Part shown: in pieces, positions 47,031-54,940 of the stretch
How positions within the stretch are numbered: the stretch's first letter is position 1
Layout of the letters: each line of letters opens with the position of its first letter
Assembly (NCBI RefSeq): GCF_039534125.1
Contig: NZ_BAAAUV010000035.1
Location: forward strand, 1 to 64,000
Length of the DNA stretch: 64,000 nucleotides
Reading direction: 5' to 3'
Origin: Actinocorallia longicatena
Lineage (GTDB): Bacteria > Actinomycetota > Actinomycetes > Streptosporangiales > Streptosporangiaceae
The notes under the pieces: model-generated
The model's input: the letters and a program-made list of their open reading frames with translations, nothing else
Told to the model about the DNA's origin: nothing
Database searches by the model: none
Program-made: the position numbers and the translations under genes

Positions 47031-48377
47031 ATGACCTTTCGCGGACCGTACGCCGACGGCCCTTCACCGGAGGATCTGCTGGTCGACTCGCCGCCGCTGC
47101 GGGGCCTGAAGCCCCGCGACGTCGGCCGGCTGATCGTGATCGCGACGGTCATGGGCGTCAGCATCGGCACCGCGATCCTCCGGGTCCGCGACAAGAAGGC
47201 CACGGCCGTCTGGGGCGGGGTCGTGACCGGCTTCGAGCGGCTCGGCCCGACCTTCGTGAAGCTCGGCCAGCTCATCGCCTCCTCCCCCGGGATCTTCCCC
47301 AAGCCGCTGGCCGACGCCGCGCTGCGCTGCCTGGACGAGGTCCCGCCGATCGACCCGGCCGCGGCCGTCGCGGTGATCCGTGAGGACCTCGGCGATCCGG
47401 GCGAGATCTTCAAGTCCTTCGACGAGACGCCCCTGTCGGCCGCCTCGATCGGCCAGGTCCACGCCTGCGTGCTGCTGGACGGCCGGGAGGCCGTGGTCAA
47501 GATCCAGCGGCCCGGCATCCGCGACCGGATGGCCCGCGACCTGCGCCTGGCCCATCTGCTGTCCCGCTTCGCCGAGCGGATCTCCAAGGCCGCCCGGCTC
47601 ACGAAGCCCACCGCGATCATCGAGGACCTGCACGCGGTGACCTTCCAGGAGCTCAACAGCGCCCTGGAGGCCCACCGCCAGCACCAGTTCCGCGAGAACC
47701 TCCACAAGTTCGGCGACAACCGGCAGGTCACCGCGCCGGAGATCTACTGGGACCACTGCGGCCCGCGCGTCATCTGCATGGAGCGCATGTACGGCACGCC
47801 CTTCGACGAGTCCGACACGCTCAGGGAGCGCGGCATGGACGGCCCCGACATGCTGCGCCACGGCGTCAAGGCCTGGGCCGAGGCCTGCCTGATCCACGGG
47901 CTGTTCCACGGCGACGTCCACGCCGGGAACCTCTGGGTCCTCGACGACGGCAGGACCTGCTACCTCGACTTCGGGATCATGGGCGAGATCACCCCCGAGT
48001 GGCAGCAGCTTCTGCGCGACTTCTTCTACACCGCGATGTTCGACCTCGACTTCACCCGGATCGTCCGGGGCTACCGGCGGCTCGGCATCATCCCCGAGCA
48101 CGTCGGCACCGAGGCCGAGATCGCGATGCGGATGAACCTCATCTTCGGCCCGCTGCTGCGCACCGGCCTCAAGAACGTCAGCCTCGGCAAGACCATCGTC
48201 ATGCTCTTCGACATGGCCAAGCAGTTCGAGGCCGAGACCCCGCGGGAGCTGGTCCTGGTCTCCAAGCAGCTCATCTACTTCGAGCGCTACTCCAAGGCCC
48301 TGGCCCCCGACTGGGTCCTGTTCACCGACCGCAAGCTCGTCACCAACATCTTCCCGGGCGCCGAGGACGCCGCCTAG
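47031..48377 (+). CDS. ABC1/UbiB-family atypical kinase/ATPase
   Basis: 448 residues, all family motifs intact: GPTFVKLGQ with KLGQ at 77-80, SAASIGQVH, VVKIQRPG (Lys157), the catalytic loop FHGDVHAGN and LDFG. One membrane helix near 33-52. UbiB proteins are ATPases that help lipid quinone biosynthesis or extract membrane lipids. TGGAGGACTT precedes the ATG. The TAG stop is supplied by the first bases of the 162-bp repeat element, so the original C-terminus may have been altered by insertion (final residues FPGAEDAA). Divergent from a pseudokinase relative. Confidence 0.9.
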   Translation: MTFRGPYADGPSPEDLLVDSPPLRGLKPRDVGRLIVIATVMGVSIGTAILRVRDKKATAVWGGVVTGFERLGPTFVKLGQLIASSPGIFPKPLADAALRCLDEVPPIDPAAAVAVIREDLGDPGEIFKSFDETPLSAASIGQVHACVLLDGREAVVKIQRPGIRDRMARDLRLAHLLSRFAERISKAARLTKPTAIIEDLHAVTFQELNSALEAHRQHQFRENLHKFGDNRQVTAPEIYWDHCGPRVICMERMYGTPFDESDTLRERGMDGPDMLRHGVKAWAEACLIHGLFHGDVHAGNLWVLDDGRTCYLDFGIMGEITPEWQQLLRDFFYTAMFDLDFTRIVRGYRRLGIIPEHVGTEAEIAMRMNLIFGPLLRTGLKNVSLGKTIVMLFDMAKQFEAETPRELVLVSKQLIYFERYSKALAPDWVLFTDRKLVTNIFPGAEDAA

Positions 48378-48540
48378 GGGCTGTTTCAAAGTCGGCGCCC
48401 GTGGCGAGCGGCGTCCAGGTGCGTGCCTCGCGGGGGCGGAGGAGGGAGTCGACCTGGTTGGGTCGGCGACCGACGACAACCTCGCGAGGCGCGTGCCTGG
48501 GCGCCGCGCAGTAGGGCAGTTGACTTTGAAACAGCCCCTA
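48375..48540. repeat. 162-bp inverted-repeat element, copy 2, with TA on both flanks
   Basis: The ends are TAGGGGCTGTTTCAAAGTC (48375-48393) and its exact complement (48522-48540), a perfect 19-bp terminal inverted repeat including a TA at each side, as left by IS630- or IS427-type transposition into TA. The core (48377-48538) is 162 bp, the same as copy 1 at 13269-13430. Terminal differences between the copies (GAGG/CCTC against AAAG/CTTT) keep pairing. Both TAG stop codons of the convergent neighbours are formed by the element's ends. There is no ORF of transposase size, so it is non-autonomous. Confidence 0.88.
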
Positions 48541-49974
48541 GGAGAGCACGTAGTCGGCGGGCTTGGCGGTCTTGCTGCCGGCCCAGTATTCGAAGGTGAA
48601 GCCGGGCCAGATGGAACGGTTGACGCCCTGCTCGTCGAGGTACCAGGAGTTGCAGCCGCCCTCGTTCCAGACGGCCCGGCGCAGCCGGCGGTGCATCTTG
48701 TCGTTGTAGGCGCGCATCGCCTCGGGCCTGGGCTCGATCGTGGTCGCCTTGCGGTCGGACAGCAGCTTCAGGCAGCTCAGGATGTGGGCGACCTGGACCT
48801 CGATCATGAACACGACCGAGTTGTGGCCGAGGCCGGTGTTGGGGCCCAGCAGCATGAAGAAGTTGGGGAAGCCGGGCAGGGTGACGCCGTGGTGGGCCTC
48901 GATGCCCTCGGCCCAGGCCTCCTGGAGCTTGACGCCGTCGCGGCCGCTGATGTGCCATTCGGCCATCGCGTCGACGACCTTGAAGCCGGTGCCGTAGACG
49001 ATGGCGTCGACCTCGATCTCCTCGCCGTCGACCGTCACGATCGAGTGCTCGCGGATCTCGGCGATCCCCTCGGTGCGCAGGTCCACGTTGGCGCGGGACA
49101 GGGCCGGGTAGTAGTCGTTGGACAGCAGGACCCGCTTGCAGCCGATCGTGTAGTCCGGAGTGACCTTGGCCCTGAGCTCGGGGTCCTTCACCTGGCGCTG
49201 GATGTGCCGTATGGCGATGGTCTTCTGCGGGGCCGACAGCCTCGGGTCGAGCGCGAAGCCGACCGCGCGGGCCTCCAGCGCCCAGTAGACGGCGTTGCGG
49301 ACGAACCGGGCGGCGCCGGGCAGCTTGAACGCGCCCGGCATCGGGATGTCCGGCTTGGGCTGGATCCACGGCGCGGTCCGCTGGAACAGGGTGAGCTTCG
49401 CGGCCTTCTTGGCGATCTGCGGCACGAACTGGATGGCGCTGGCGCCCGTCCCGATGACGGCGACGCGCTTGCCCGCCATGTCGTAGGAGTGGTCCCACTC
49501 GGCGGAGTGGAACACGGTGCCCTTGAAGTCGGCCATCCCCTGGATGGTGGGGTGGCTCGGGATGTGCAGGGCGCCCATCCCCGAGATGACGGCGCGCGGG
49601 GTGAGGGTGTCGCCGTCGCCGAGCCGGACGTTCCAGTGCTCGCCCGCGTCGTCCCAGTCGAGGGAGTCGACCTTGGTACCGAAGCGGATGTAGCGCTGGA
49701 GGTCGTACTTCTCGGCGCAGGCGGCCAGGTACTTCTGGATCTCGGGCTGCGGCGCGAACAGCCGCGACCAGTTCTTGTTGAGCTCGAAGGAGTAGGAGTA
49801 CATCGGCGACGGGACGTCGCAGGCGCAGCCCGGGTAGGTGTTGTCCCACCAGGTCCCGCCGACGGCGTGCGACTTCTCCAGGATGACGAAGTCGTCGAAG
49901 CCCTGCTTGCGGAGCCGGATGGCCATGCCGAGCCCGGCGAAGCCCGCTCCGATGATCACGATCGACTTGCTCAT
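48538..49974 (-). CDS. Flavin-containing monooxygenase, Baeyer-Villiger type
   Basis: 478 residues. FAD motif IVIIGAGFAGLGMAIRL, the Trp-rich GGTWWDNTYPGCACDVPSPMYSYSFE typical of Baeyer-Villiger enzymes, the fingerprint FKGTVFHSAEWD, and NADPH motif VAVIGTGASAIQFVPQI. It should insert oxygen into a ketone or oxidise a hetero-atom with NADPH and O2. The stop codon TAG comes from the end of the repeat element. Divergent from a TetR gene (80 bases), with tandem palindromes between them. Together with the downstream diiron protein and SDR it suggests oxidative breakdown of a hydrocarbon or steroid-like compound. Confidence 0.92.
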   Translation of the reverse strand: MSKSIVIIGAGFAGLGMAIRLRKQGFDDFVILEKSHAVGGTWWDNTYPGCACDVPSPMYSYSFELNKNWSRLFAPQPEIQKYLAACAEKYDLQRYIRFGTKVDSLDWDDAGEHWNVRLGDGDTLTPRAVISGMGALHIPSHPTIQGMADFKGTVFHSAEWDHSYDMAGKRVAVIGTGASAIQFVPQIAKKAAKLTLFQRTAPWIQPKPDIPMPGAFKLPGAARFVRNAVYWALEARAVGFALDPRLSAPQKTIAIRHIQRQVKDPELRAKVTPDYTIGCKRVLLSNDYYPALSRANVDLRTEGIAEIREHSIVTVDGEEIEVDAIVYGTGFKVVDAMAEWHISGRDGVKLQEAWAEGIEAHHGVTLPGFPNFFMLLGPNTGLGHNSVVFMIEVQVAHILSCLKLLSDRKATTIEPRPEAMRAYNDKMHRRLRRAVWNEGGCNSWYLDEQGVNRSIWPGFTFEYWAGSKTAKPADYVLS

Positions 49975-50011
49975 GGCCGTCCTCTATTAGCTAGCCCGTC
50001 TAGTACTCCCG

Positions 50012-50046
50012 GTAAGTTACCCCGAGTAAGTTACCAATGGTAGGAT
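50012..50046. promoter_or_regulatory. Tandem GTAAGTTAC operators and TetR promoter
   Basis: GTAAGTTAC, a 9-base palindrome, occurs at 50012-50020 and again at 50026-50034, 14 bp apart. TAGGAT (50041-50046) is the -10 of the TetR gene, 8 bases before its GTG. The region separates the monooxygenase from the TetR gene and is the natural operator for both. Confidence 0.6.
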
Positions 50047-50054
50047 AAGTCCCT

Positions 50055-50651
50055 GTGAGCAGGACCACAAGAAAGCGGATGTCCCGGGCCGACCGCGAGA
50101 CGCAGATGCTCGACGTGGCCGAGGAGGTCTTCGCCGAACGGAACTTCGCCGTCGCCACCATGGACGAGATCGCCGAGCGCTGCGGAGTCTCCAAGCCCCT
50201 CCTCTACGACTACTTCGGCTCCAAGGAGGGCCTGCTCACCGCCGCGGTGAACCGGGCCCGCACCGAGCTCTACGAGGTGACGACCGCCGCGATGGCCCTC
50301 GGCACCGAGCCGCGCGACATCCTCGAACGCGGCCTGGTGGCCTACTACACCTTCGCCACGGCGCACAGCCGCTCGTTCGCGGTGCTGATCCAGGAGCCGA
50401 TGGCCGCCACCTTCGACGCCGTCGAGTCGGTCCGCCGCCAGCAGCACGGCCTGATCGCCCCGGTGATCGCGGCCTGGGCGCCGCACGTCGAGGACGAGCG
50501 GATCACCGCCTACACCGAGCTGATCATCGGCGCCTGCGAGCGGATCTCGCTGTGGGCCATGCACGACGGCATCAGCCCCGAACGCGCCGCCGCCTACACC
50601 CTCGACTTCTGCTGGGACGGCCTCCGCGTCCTCGTCGACCCCTCCCCCTGA
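50055..50651 (+). CDS. TetR-family transcriptional regulator
   Basis: 198 residues. Helix-turn-helix: RETQMLDVAEEVFAERNFAVATMDEIAERCGVSKPLLYDYFGSKEGLLTAAV, with the LLYDYFGSKEGL pattern. The C-terminal dimer/ligand domain is unassigned. GTG start, leaderless or nearly so. It is divergent from the monooxygenase and upstream of the diiron protein and SDR, so it probably controls both sides through the tandem GTAAGTTAC sites. Confidence 0.9.
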   Translation: MSRTTRKRMSRADRETQMLDVAEEVFAERNFAVATMDEIAERCGVSKPLLYDYFGSKEGLLTAAVNRARTELYEVTTAAMALGTEPRDILERGLVAYYTFATAHSRSFAVLIQEPMAATFDAVESVRRQQHGLIAPVIAAWAPHVEDERITAYTELIIGACERISLWAMHDGISPERAAAYTLDFCWDGLRVLVDPSP

Positions 50652-50743
50652 CGGGCGCCCGCCCCCTTCTTGACAGCCCGTCTCGCCGGATGCGACGGTA
50701 CGGACCGAGGGATTCGTACACCGTAAGGCGCGAGGAGGACTCC

Positions 50744-51793
50744 ATGTGGGAGATTCCGATGTCCGGCGACGCCCGGTTCAGCTGGGAGTACGACGAGGGG
50801 CGGGCCCGGCTGCTCGACCTCTACCAGAAGGGCAAGGACCGCCAGTGGGACGCCGACAAGCGGATCGACTGGTCCATCGAGGTCGACCCCTGCAACGCGT
50901 TCGGCGTTCCCGACCAGGCCAGCCCGCTGTTCGGCACCGTCTGGTGGGACAAGCTCGGCGAGTCCGGCCGTAAGGAGCTGCGCCACCACCAGGCGTCGTG
51001 GCAGTTCTCCCAGTTCCTGCACGGCGAGCAGGGCGAGGCCGCCCCCGACCTGGACGCCAAGTTCTACTCGGCCACCCAGACCATGGACGAGGCCCGGCAC
51101 GTCGAGACCTTCAAGCGGTTCCTGCTGGAGAAGCTCGACCTGGTCTACCCGATCAACGACCAGCTCCAGAAGCTGCTGGCCGAGACCCTCACCGACTCCC
51201 GCTGGGACATGCCCTACCTCGGCATGCAGGTCCTCATCGAGGGCCTGGCGCTGGCCGCCTTCGGCGTCGCCCGCGACATCACCACCCAGCCGCTGCCCAA
51301 GCAGATCCTCACCTACGTGATGCAGGACGAGGCGCGGCACGTCGCGTTCGGCCGGATGGCGCTGCGCGACTACTACAAGGACCTCTCCGCCGCCGAGCTG
51401 CGCGAGCGCGAGGACTTCGTCATCGAGGGCTGCCACCTGATGAAGGACCGGATCCGGCAGTACGAGGTCTGGGAGCACTTCGGGCTGCCGATCCCCGAGA
51501 TCAAGCAGGTCCTCGACGGCTCGAAGTTCATGAACATGTACCAGAGCTTCCTGTTCAGCCGGATCGTCCCGTGCGTCAAGGACATCGGGTTGTGGGGTGA
51601 GCGCGTCCAGCGGGCATACACCGACATGGGCGTGATCGACATGGCCCGGCAGGACCTCGACGCGCTCATGCGGGCCGACGAGGAGCAGGCCGACCGGCTC
51701 GACGCCGAGCGTTTCGCCGCCGAGGAGGAGGCGCGCCGGGCCGAGGTGGACGAACTGATCGAACTCGAGCGCAGGGAAGAGGCGCGTTCTTGA
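50744..51793 (+). CDS. Ferritin-like diiron protein (AurF/ribonucleotide-reductase-small-subunit-like)
   Basis: 349 residues. Two E-x-x-H sets, DEARHVE (Glu116, His119) and DEARHVAF (Glu196, His199), with further Glu95 (LHGEQGE) and Glu166 (VLIEGLAL), give the six ligands of a diiron four-helix bundle. A charged helical tail (LMRADEEQADRLDAERFAAEEEARRAEVDELIELERREEARS) may be a coiled coil. Such proteins oxidise amines, hydrocarbons or lipids with O2. GAGGAG is 6 bases before the ATG. The SDR start overlaps its stop by 4 bases (TTGA), so the two are co-translated. Substrate unknown. Confidence 0.85.
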   Translation: MWEIPMSGDARFSWEYDEGRARLLDLYQKGKDRQWDADKRIDWSIEVDPCNAFGVPDQASPLFGTVWWDKLGESGRKELRHHQASWQFSQFLHGEQGEAAPDLDAKFYSATQTMDEARHVETFKRFLLEKLDLVYPINDQLQKLLAETLTDSRWDMPYLGMQVLIEGLALAAFGVARDITTQPLPKQILTYVMQDEARHVAFGRMALRDYYKDLSAAELREREDFVIEGCHLMKDRIRQYEVWEHFGLPIPEIKQVLDGSKFMNMYQSFLFSRIVPCVKDIGLWGERVQRAYTDMGVIDMARQDLDALMRADEEQADRLDAERFAAEEEARRAEVDELIELERREEARS

Positions 51794-52635
51794 AGGACTT
51801 CCGGGGCGGGACCGCCGTCATCACCGGCGCCGCGAGCGGCTTCGGCCGGGCGACCTCGCTGGCCCTCGCCGAGCGCGGGATGCGGATCCTCGCCGCCGAT
51901 CTGGACCTGCCGGGCGCCGAGCGCACGGTCGAGCTGGCGGCGCGGCTGGGGCCGGGCGGGGCCGCCTACGCCGTGGACGTCGCGGACGTGGCGGCGATGG
52001 AGAAGTTCGCCGATGCGGTGAAGGCGGAGCACGGGGTGCCCGACCTGGTGATGAACAACGCGGGCATCGCGATCACCGGGCCGTTCCTCGACACGTCCTT
52101 CGAGGACTGGGAGAAGATCATCGGCGTCAACCTGACGGGCGTCGTCAACGGGTCGCGGATCTTCGGCCGGCAGATGGCCGAGCGGAACCGCGGGCTGCCG
52201 AGGCGGGAGCGGTCGGGCCACATCGTGAACATCGCCTCGGCCGCGAGCTACACGCCGGTCCGCTCGCTGCCGTCCTACTGCACGACCAAGGCCGCCGTCC
52301 GGATGCTCAGCGAGTGCATGCGCGCCGACCTCGCGTCCGAGGGCATCGGCGTGACCTGCGTCTGCCCCGGCTTCAGCGGCACCAACATCGCCAGGAACTC
52401 CCTGGTCGCCGCCGGGGTGCCCGAGGAGGTCGCCGAGCGCCTGCACCGGCGGGGTGAGCGGGCGCTTCGGCTGCGCGGCTATCCGCCGTCGAAGGTCGCC
52501 GCCCGGATCGTGAAGGCGGTCGAGCGGAACGAGGCGGTGGTGTCCGTCAACTTCGAGGGCCACCTCGCCCACTACGCCGCCCGTTTCGCCCCGTCGGTCA
52601 ACCGGCTCATCGCCCGCATCCCGGCGGGCTTCTGA
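51790..52635 (+). CDS. Short-chain dehydrogenase/reductase
   Basis: 281 residues. Cofactor loop TGAASGFG, NNAGIAI, catalytic Ser of NIASAAS and Tyr-x-x-x-Lys (YCTTK); the acidic LAADLD after the second strand favours NAD. TTG start overlaps the TGA of the diiron protein gene, so it depends on coupled translation. The long Arg-rich tail (LRLRGYPPSKVAARIVKAVERNEAVVSVNFEGHLAHYAARFAPSVNRLIARIPAGF) is typical of SDRs next to monooxygenases. It probably oxidises the alcohol made by the diiron enzyme, before Baeyer-Villiger cleavage. Confidence 0.9.
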   Translation: MKDFRGGTAVITGAASGFGRATSLALAERGMRILAADLDLPGAERTVELAARLGPGGAAYAVDVADVAAMEKFADAVKAEHGVPDLVMNNAGIAITGPFLDTSFEDWEKIIGVNLTGVVNGSRIFGRQMAERNRGLPRRERSGHIVNIASAASYTPVRSLPSYCTTKAAVRMLSECMRADLASEGIGVTCVCPGFSGTNIARNSLVAAGVPEEVAERLHRRGERALRLRGYPPSKVAARIVKAVERNEAVVSVNFEGHLAHYAARFAPSVNRLIARIPAGF

Positions 52636-52654
52636 ACCGGTCTCCCGGCGTGCC

Positions 52655-53278
52655 TCAGGCGGGCCGGATCAGGGCGACCGCTCCCGCGTAGGCGGGGGCG
52701 GGCTCGAGGTCGTCCAGGAGGATCCGGGACGGCAGGTCGGGCCGGTCCTTCCAGCCGAGCAGGGCGGGCGGCTCACCGGGACCGGAGACCAGCAGGTCGG
52801 TCATCGGCACGCGCAGCCCGTCGCCGGTGGCCTTGAGCAGGGCCTCCTTGCGCGTCCACAGGATGTGGAGATCGTCGTAGCGCTCGCCGGGCGCCACGAG
52901 GTGGGAGGCCACCTCGGTGAGGGGCCGGTCGCGCTGCTCGACGTCGATGCCGATCGGGACGTCGGCGACGGCGACCCCCGCCAGCGCGCCCGAATGGGTC
53001 ACCGAGATGTGGACGCCCGGGTAGCGGGGCCGTCCGTGCGGACGGCCGCAGTCCTCACAGGTCCGGTCGAGGGCTATCTCGCCGGGGCTCAGCCCGGCCC
53101 GCTCGGCCACCAGGCGCTTGGTCCACACGACGCCGAGGGTGAAGCGCCGCCTGTCCTCCTCTCGGAGATAGGCGTTACGTCGATCCTTCTCTATCCCATC
53201 CAAGAGGGATAGATCGGACGAATCACTATCGGAGGTGTTCGCCCAGTGAATCCGCAATCCGAACCCCAGTTCCCGCAC
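52655..53278 (-). CDS. 4'-phosphopantetheinyl transferase (Sfp type)
   Basis: 207 residues. HISVTHSGALAGVAVADVPIGIDVEQ holds the Mg-binding Asp and Glu, and ILWTRKEALLKATGDGLRVP is the W-x-x-K-E-A motif. It transfers the phosphopantetheine arm of CoA to carrier proteins of fatty-acid, polyketide or peptide synthases. No synthase gene adjoins it. Start chosen at GTG 53278, 7 bases after TAATGT on the minus strand; a TTG at 53257 is the alternative. With this start the gene overlaps the divergent kinase gene by 33 bases at their 5' ends. Confidence 0.85.
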   Translation of the reverse strand: MRELGFGLRIHWANTSDSDSSDLSLLDGIEKDRRNAYLREEDRRRFTLGVVWTKRLVAERAGLSPGEIALDRTCEDCGRPHGRPRYPGVHISVTHSGALAGVAVADVPIGIDVEQRDRPLTEVASHLVAPGERYDDLHILWTRKEALLKATGDGLRVPMTDLLVSGPGEPPALLGWKDRPDLPSRILLDDLEPAPAYAGAVALIRPA

Positions 53279-54940
53279 GTACGTCACATTAGTGTGACCA
53301 GTAACGCGCAGGCACTCTCCCCCGGCGATCCGCGTGCCATCGGGCCCTTCACCATCGTGGGGCGCCTCGGCGCCGGCGGCATGGGGGCCGTCTTCCTCGG
53401 CAGCCGCGTCGGCGAGACCGGGGCCGAAGAGCTGGTCGCGGTCAAGGTGATCCGGGACGAGCTCGGTGTCGACCCCGGCTTCCGCGCCCGCTTCGCCCAG
53501 GAGGTCGCGGCCGGCCGCAGGGTCGCCTCGTTCTGCACCGCGGCGATGCTCGGCAGCGGCGTCCACGAGGGCCGCCCCTATCTCATCACCGAGTACATCG
53601 ACGGGCCCACGCTGCTCGACCATGTCCTGGAGCGGGGCCCGCTGTCCTACGGGACGCTCCAGGGCCTGGCCGTCGGGGTGGCGGCCGCCTTGACCGCCAT
53701 CCACGGCGCGGGCCTGATCCACCGCGACCTGAAGCCGTCCAACGTGATCCTCTCGGTGTCGGGCCCGCGGGTCATCGACTTCGGCATCGCCCGGGCGATG
53801 GACGCCACGACGAGCATGACCATGACCGGCCAGCTCATCGGCAGCCCCGGCTGGATCGCCCCCGAGCAGCTCCTGCGCGACAGCGCGACCACCGCGGTCG
53901 ACATCTACACCTGGGGCTGCCTCGTCGCCTTCGCCGCCCGCGCCCGGCACCCGTTCGGGACGGGCGAGCCCATCGCGATGGCCTCGCGCATCCTGCACGG
54001 CGAACCCGAGCTCGACGGCGTCCCCGAGCCGCTGCTCACCCAGGTGCGCAGGGCCCTCGACAAGGATCCCGCCCGCCGGCCCAGCGCCCGTGACCTGCTG
54101 CTCCAGCTCGTCGGCGGCTCCGCGGGCACCAGCGACGAGCGGGCCACCGCGGTCCTCGAACGCTCGTGGTCGCCCCCGCCCCCCGACCCCGACCCGGTGC
54201 CCGAGCCGCCCTCCGGCCCCCGCACCCCGCCCCCGTACGCCCCGGCGCCCGCCGGGTTCGCCCAGCCCGACGCCCCCGCGGGGTTCGGGCGGCCGGGACC
54301 GCCCGGCGGTTTCGCCCAGCCCGACGGGTTCGGCGTCGCGGAGCCCTCCACCCGGCCCGCGGCCCAGGGCCCGACCGGGCCGGTGCCGCTGCGGCGCAGG
54401 GGGCCCGACCGGGTGATCGCCTCGCTGGTGGCGACGCTGGCCGGGCTGCTGCTGCTCGGCGGCGGCCTCTACTGGGCCCTCGAGGAACGGGGCGACGGCG
54501 GCAAGCGCGGAGACGGCGGAACCACCGCGGCCCCCGACGGCTTCGCCGCGGTGAAACTGTCGGACGAGACCGGCGTGAACCGGCCGGTGGCGCTCGGCAA
54601 GGTCCAGGCGACCGTCGGGGCGCCGCGCTGCGGGGCCAAGACCCACCAGAACCTGACGGCCACCGGGACCTTCTGCCTGGTCGACCTGACCCTCGACAAC
54701 CCCGACCTGCTGAACGCCGCGCCCGGCATCGGCCGTCCGGGCGTGACGCTCCTCGGCGAGGACTCCCTCAGGGCCGTCGCCAAGGAGTTCCCCGGCGGCC
54801 TCCCCGAGAAGGCCTCCTCGCTCGAACCCGGCGGACGCACCGCCGGAACCCTCCTGTTCGACGTCCCCGCGGGCACCGACCTCACCGGGGTCGAGCTCAC
54901 CGCCGAGGGCTACGCCACCCCCGTGAGGATCGCCCTGTGA
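53246..54940 (+). CDS. Transmembrane Ser/Thr protein kinase
   Basis: 564 residues. Kinase domain about 33-285: glycine loop GRLGAGGMGAVFLG, Lys67 (VAVKVI), catalytic HRDLKPSN (159-166) and DFG (178-180), with TSMTMTGQLIGSPGWIAPEQ as activation loop. A Pro-rich linker, one membrane helix (VIASLVATLAGLLLLGGGLYWAL) and an outer domain (VKLSDETGVNRPVALGKVQATVG to the end, with two Cys) follow; this resembles DUF4352-like sensor domains, not PASTA repeats. GTG start has GGAGGTG 9 bases upstream; a GTG at 53294 is possible. Stop overlaps the next GTG (GTGA), so kinase and propeller protein are coupled. Confidence 0.9.
   Translation: MNPQSEPQFPHVRHISVTSNAQALSPGDPRAIGPFTIVGRLGAGGMGAVFLGSRVGETGAEELVAVKVIRDELGVDPGFRARFAQEVAAGRRVASFCTAAMLGSGVHEGRPYLITEYIDGPTLLDHVLERGPLSYGTLQGLAVGVAAALTAIHGAGLIHRDLKPSNVILSVSGPRVIDFGIARAMDATTSMTMTGQLIGSPGWIAPEQLLRDSATTAVDIYTWGCLVAFAARARHPFGTGEPIAMASRILHGEPELDGVPEPLLTQVRRALDKDPARRPSARDLLLQLVGGSAGTSDERATAVLERSWSPPPPDPDPVPEPPSGPRTPPPYAPAPAGFAQPDAPAGFGRPGPPGGFAQPDGFGVAEPSTRPAAQGPTGPVPLRRRGPDRVIASLVATLAGLLLLGGGLYWALEERGDGGKRGDGGTTAAPDGFAAVKLSDETGVNRPVALGKVQATVGAPRCGAKTHQNLTATGTFCLVDLTLDNPDLLNAAPGIGRPGVTLLGEDSLRAVAKEFPGGLPEKASSLEPGGRTAGTLLFDVPAGTDLTGVELTAEGYATPVRIAL

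Noticed and set aside
53283..53298. GTCACATTAGTGTGAC as a CRP site
   Set aside because: The half sites are in the wrong order (TCACA...TGTGA instead of TGTGA...TCACA) and only 4 bases apart. It overlaps coding sequence and the PPTase -10.
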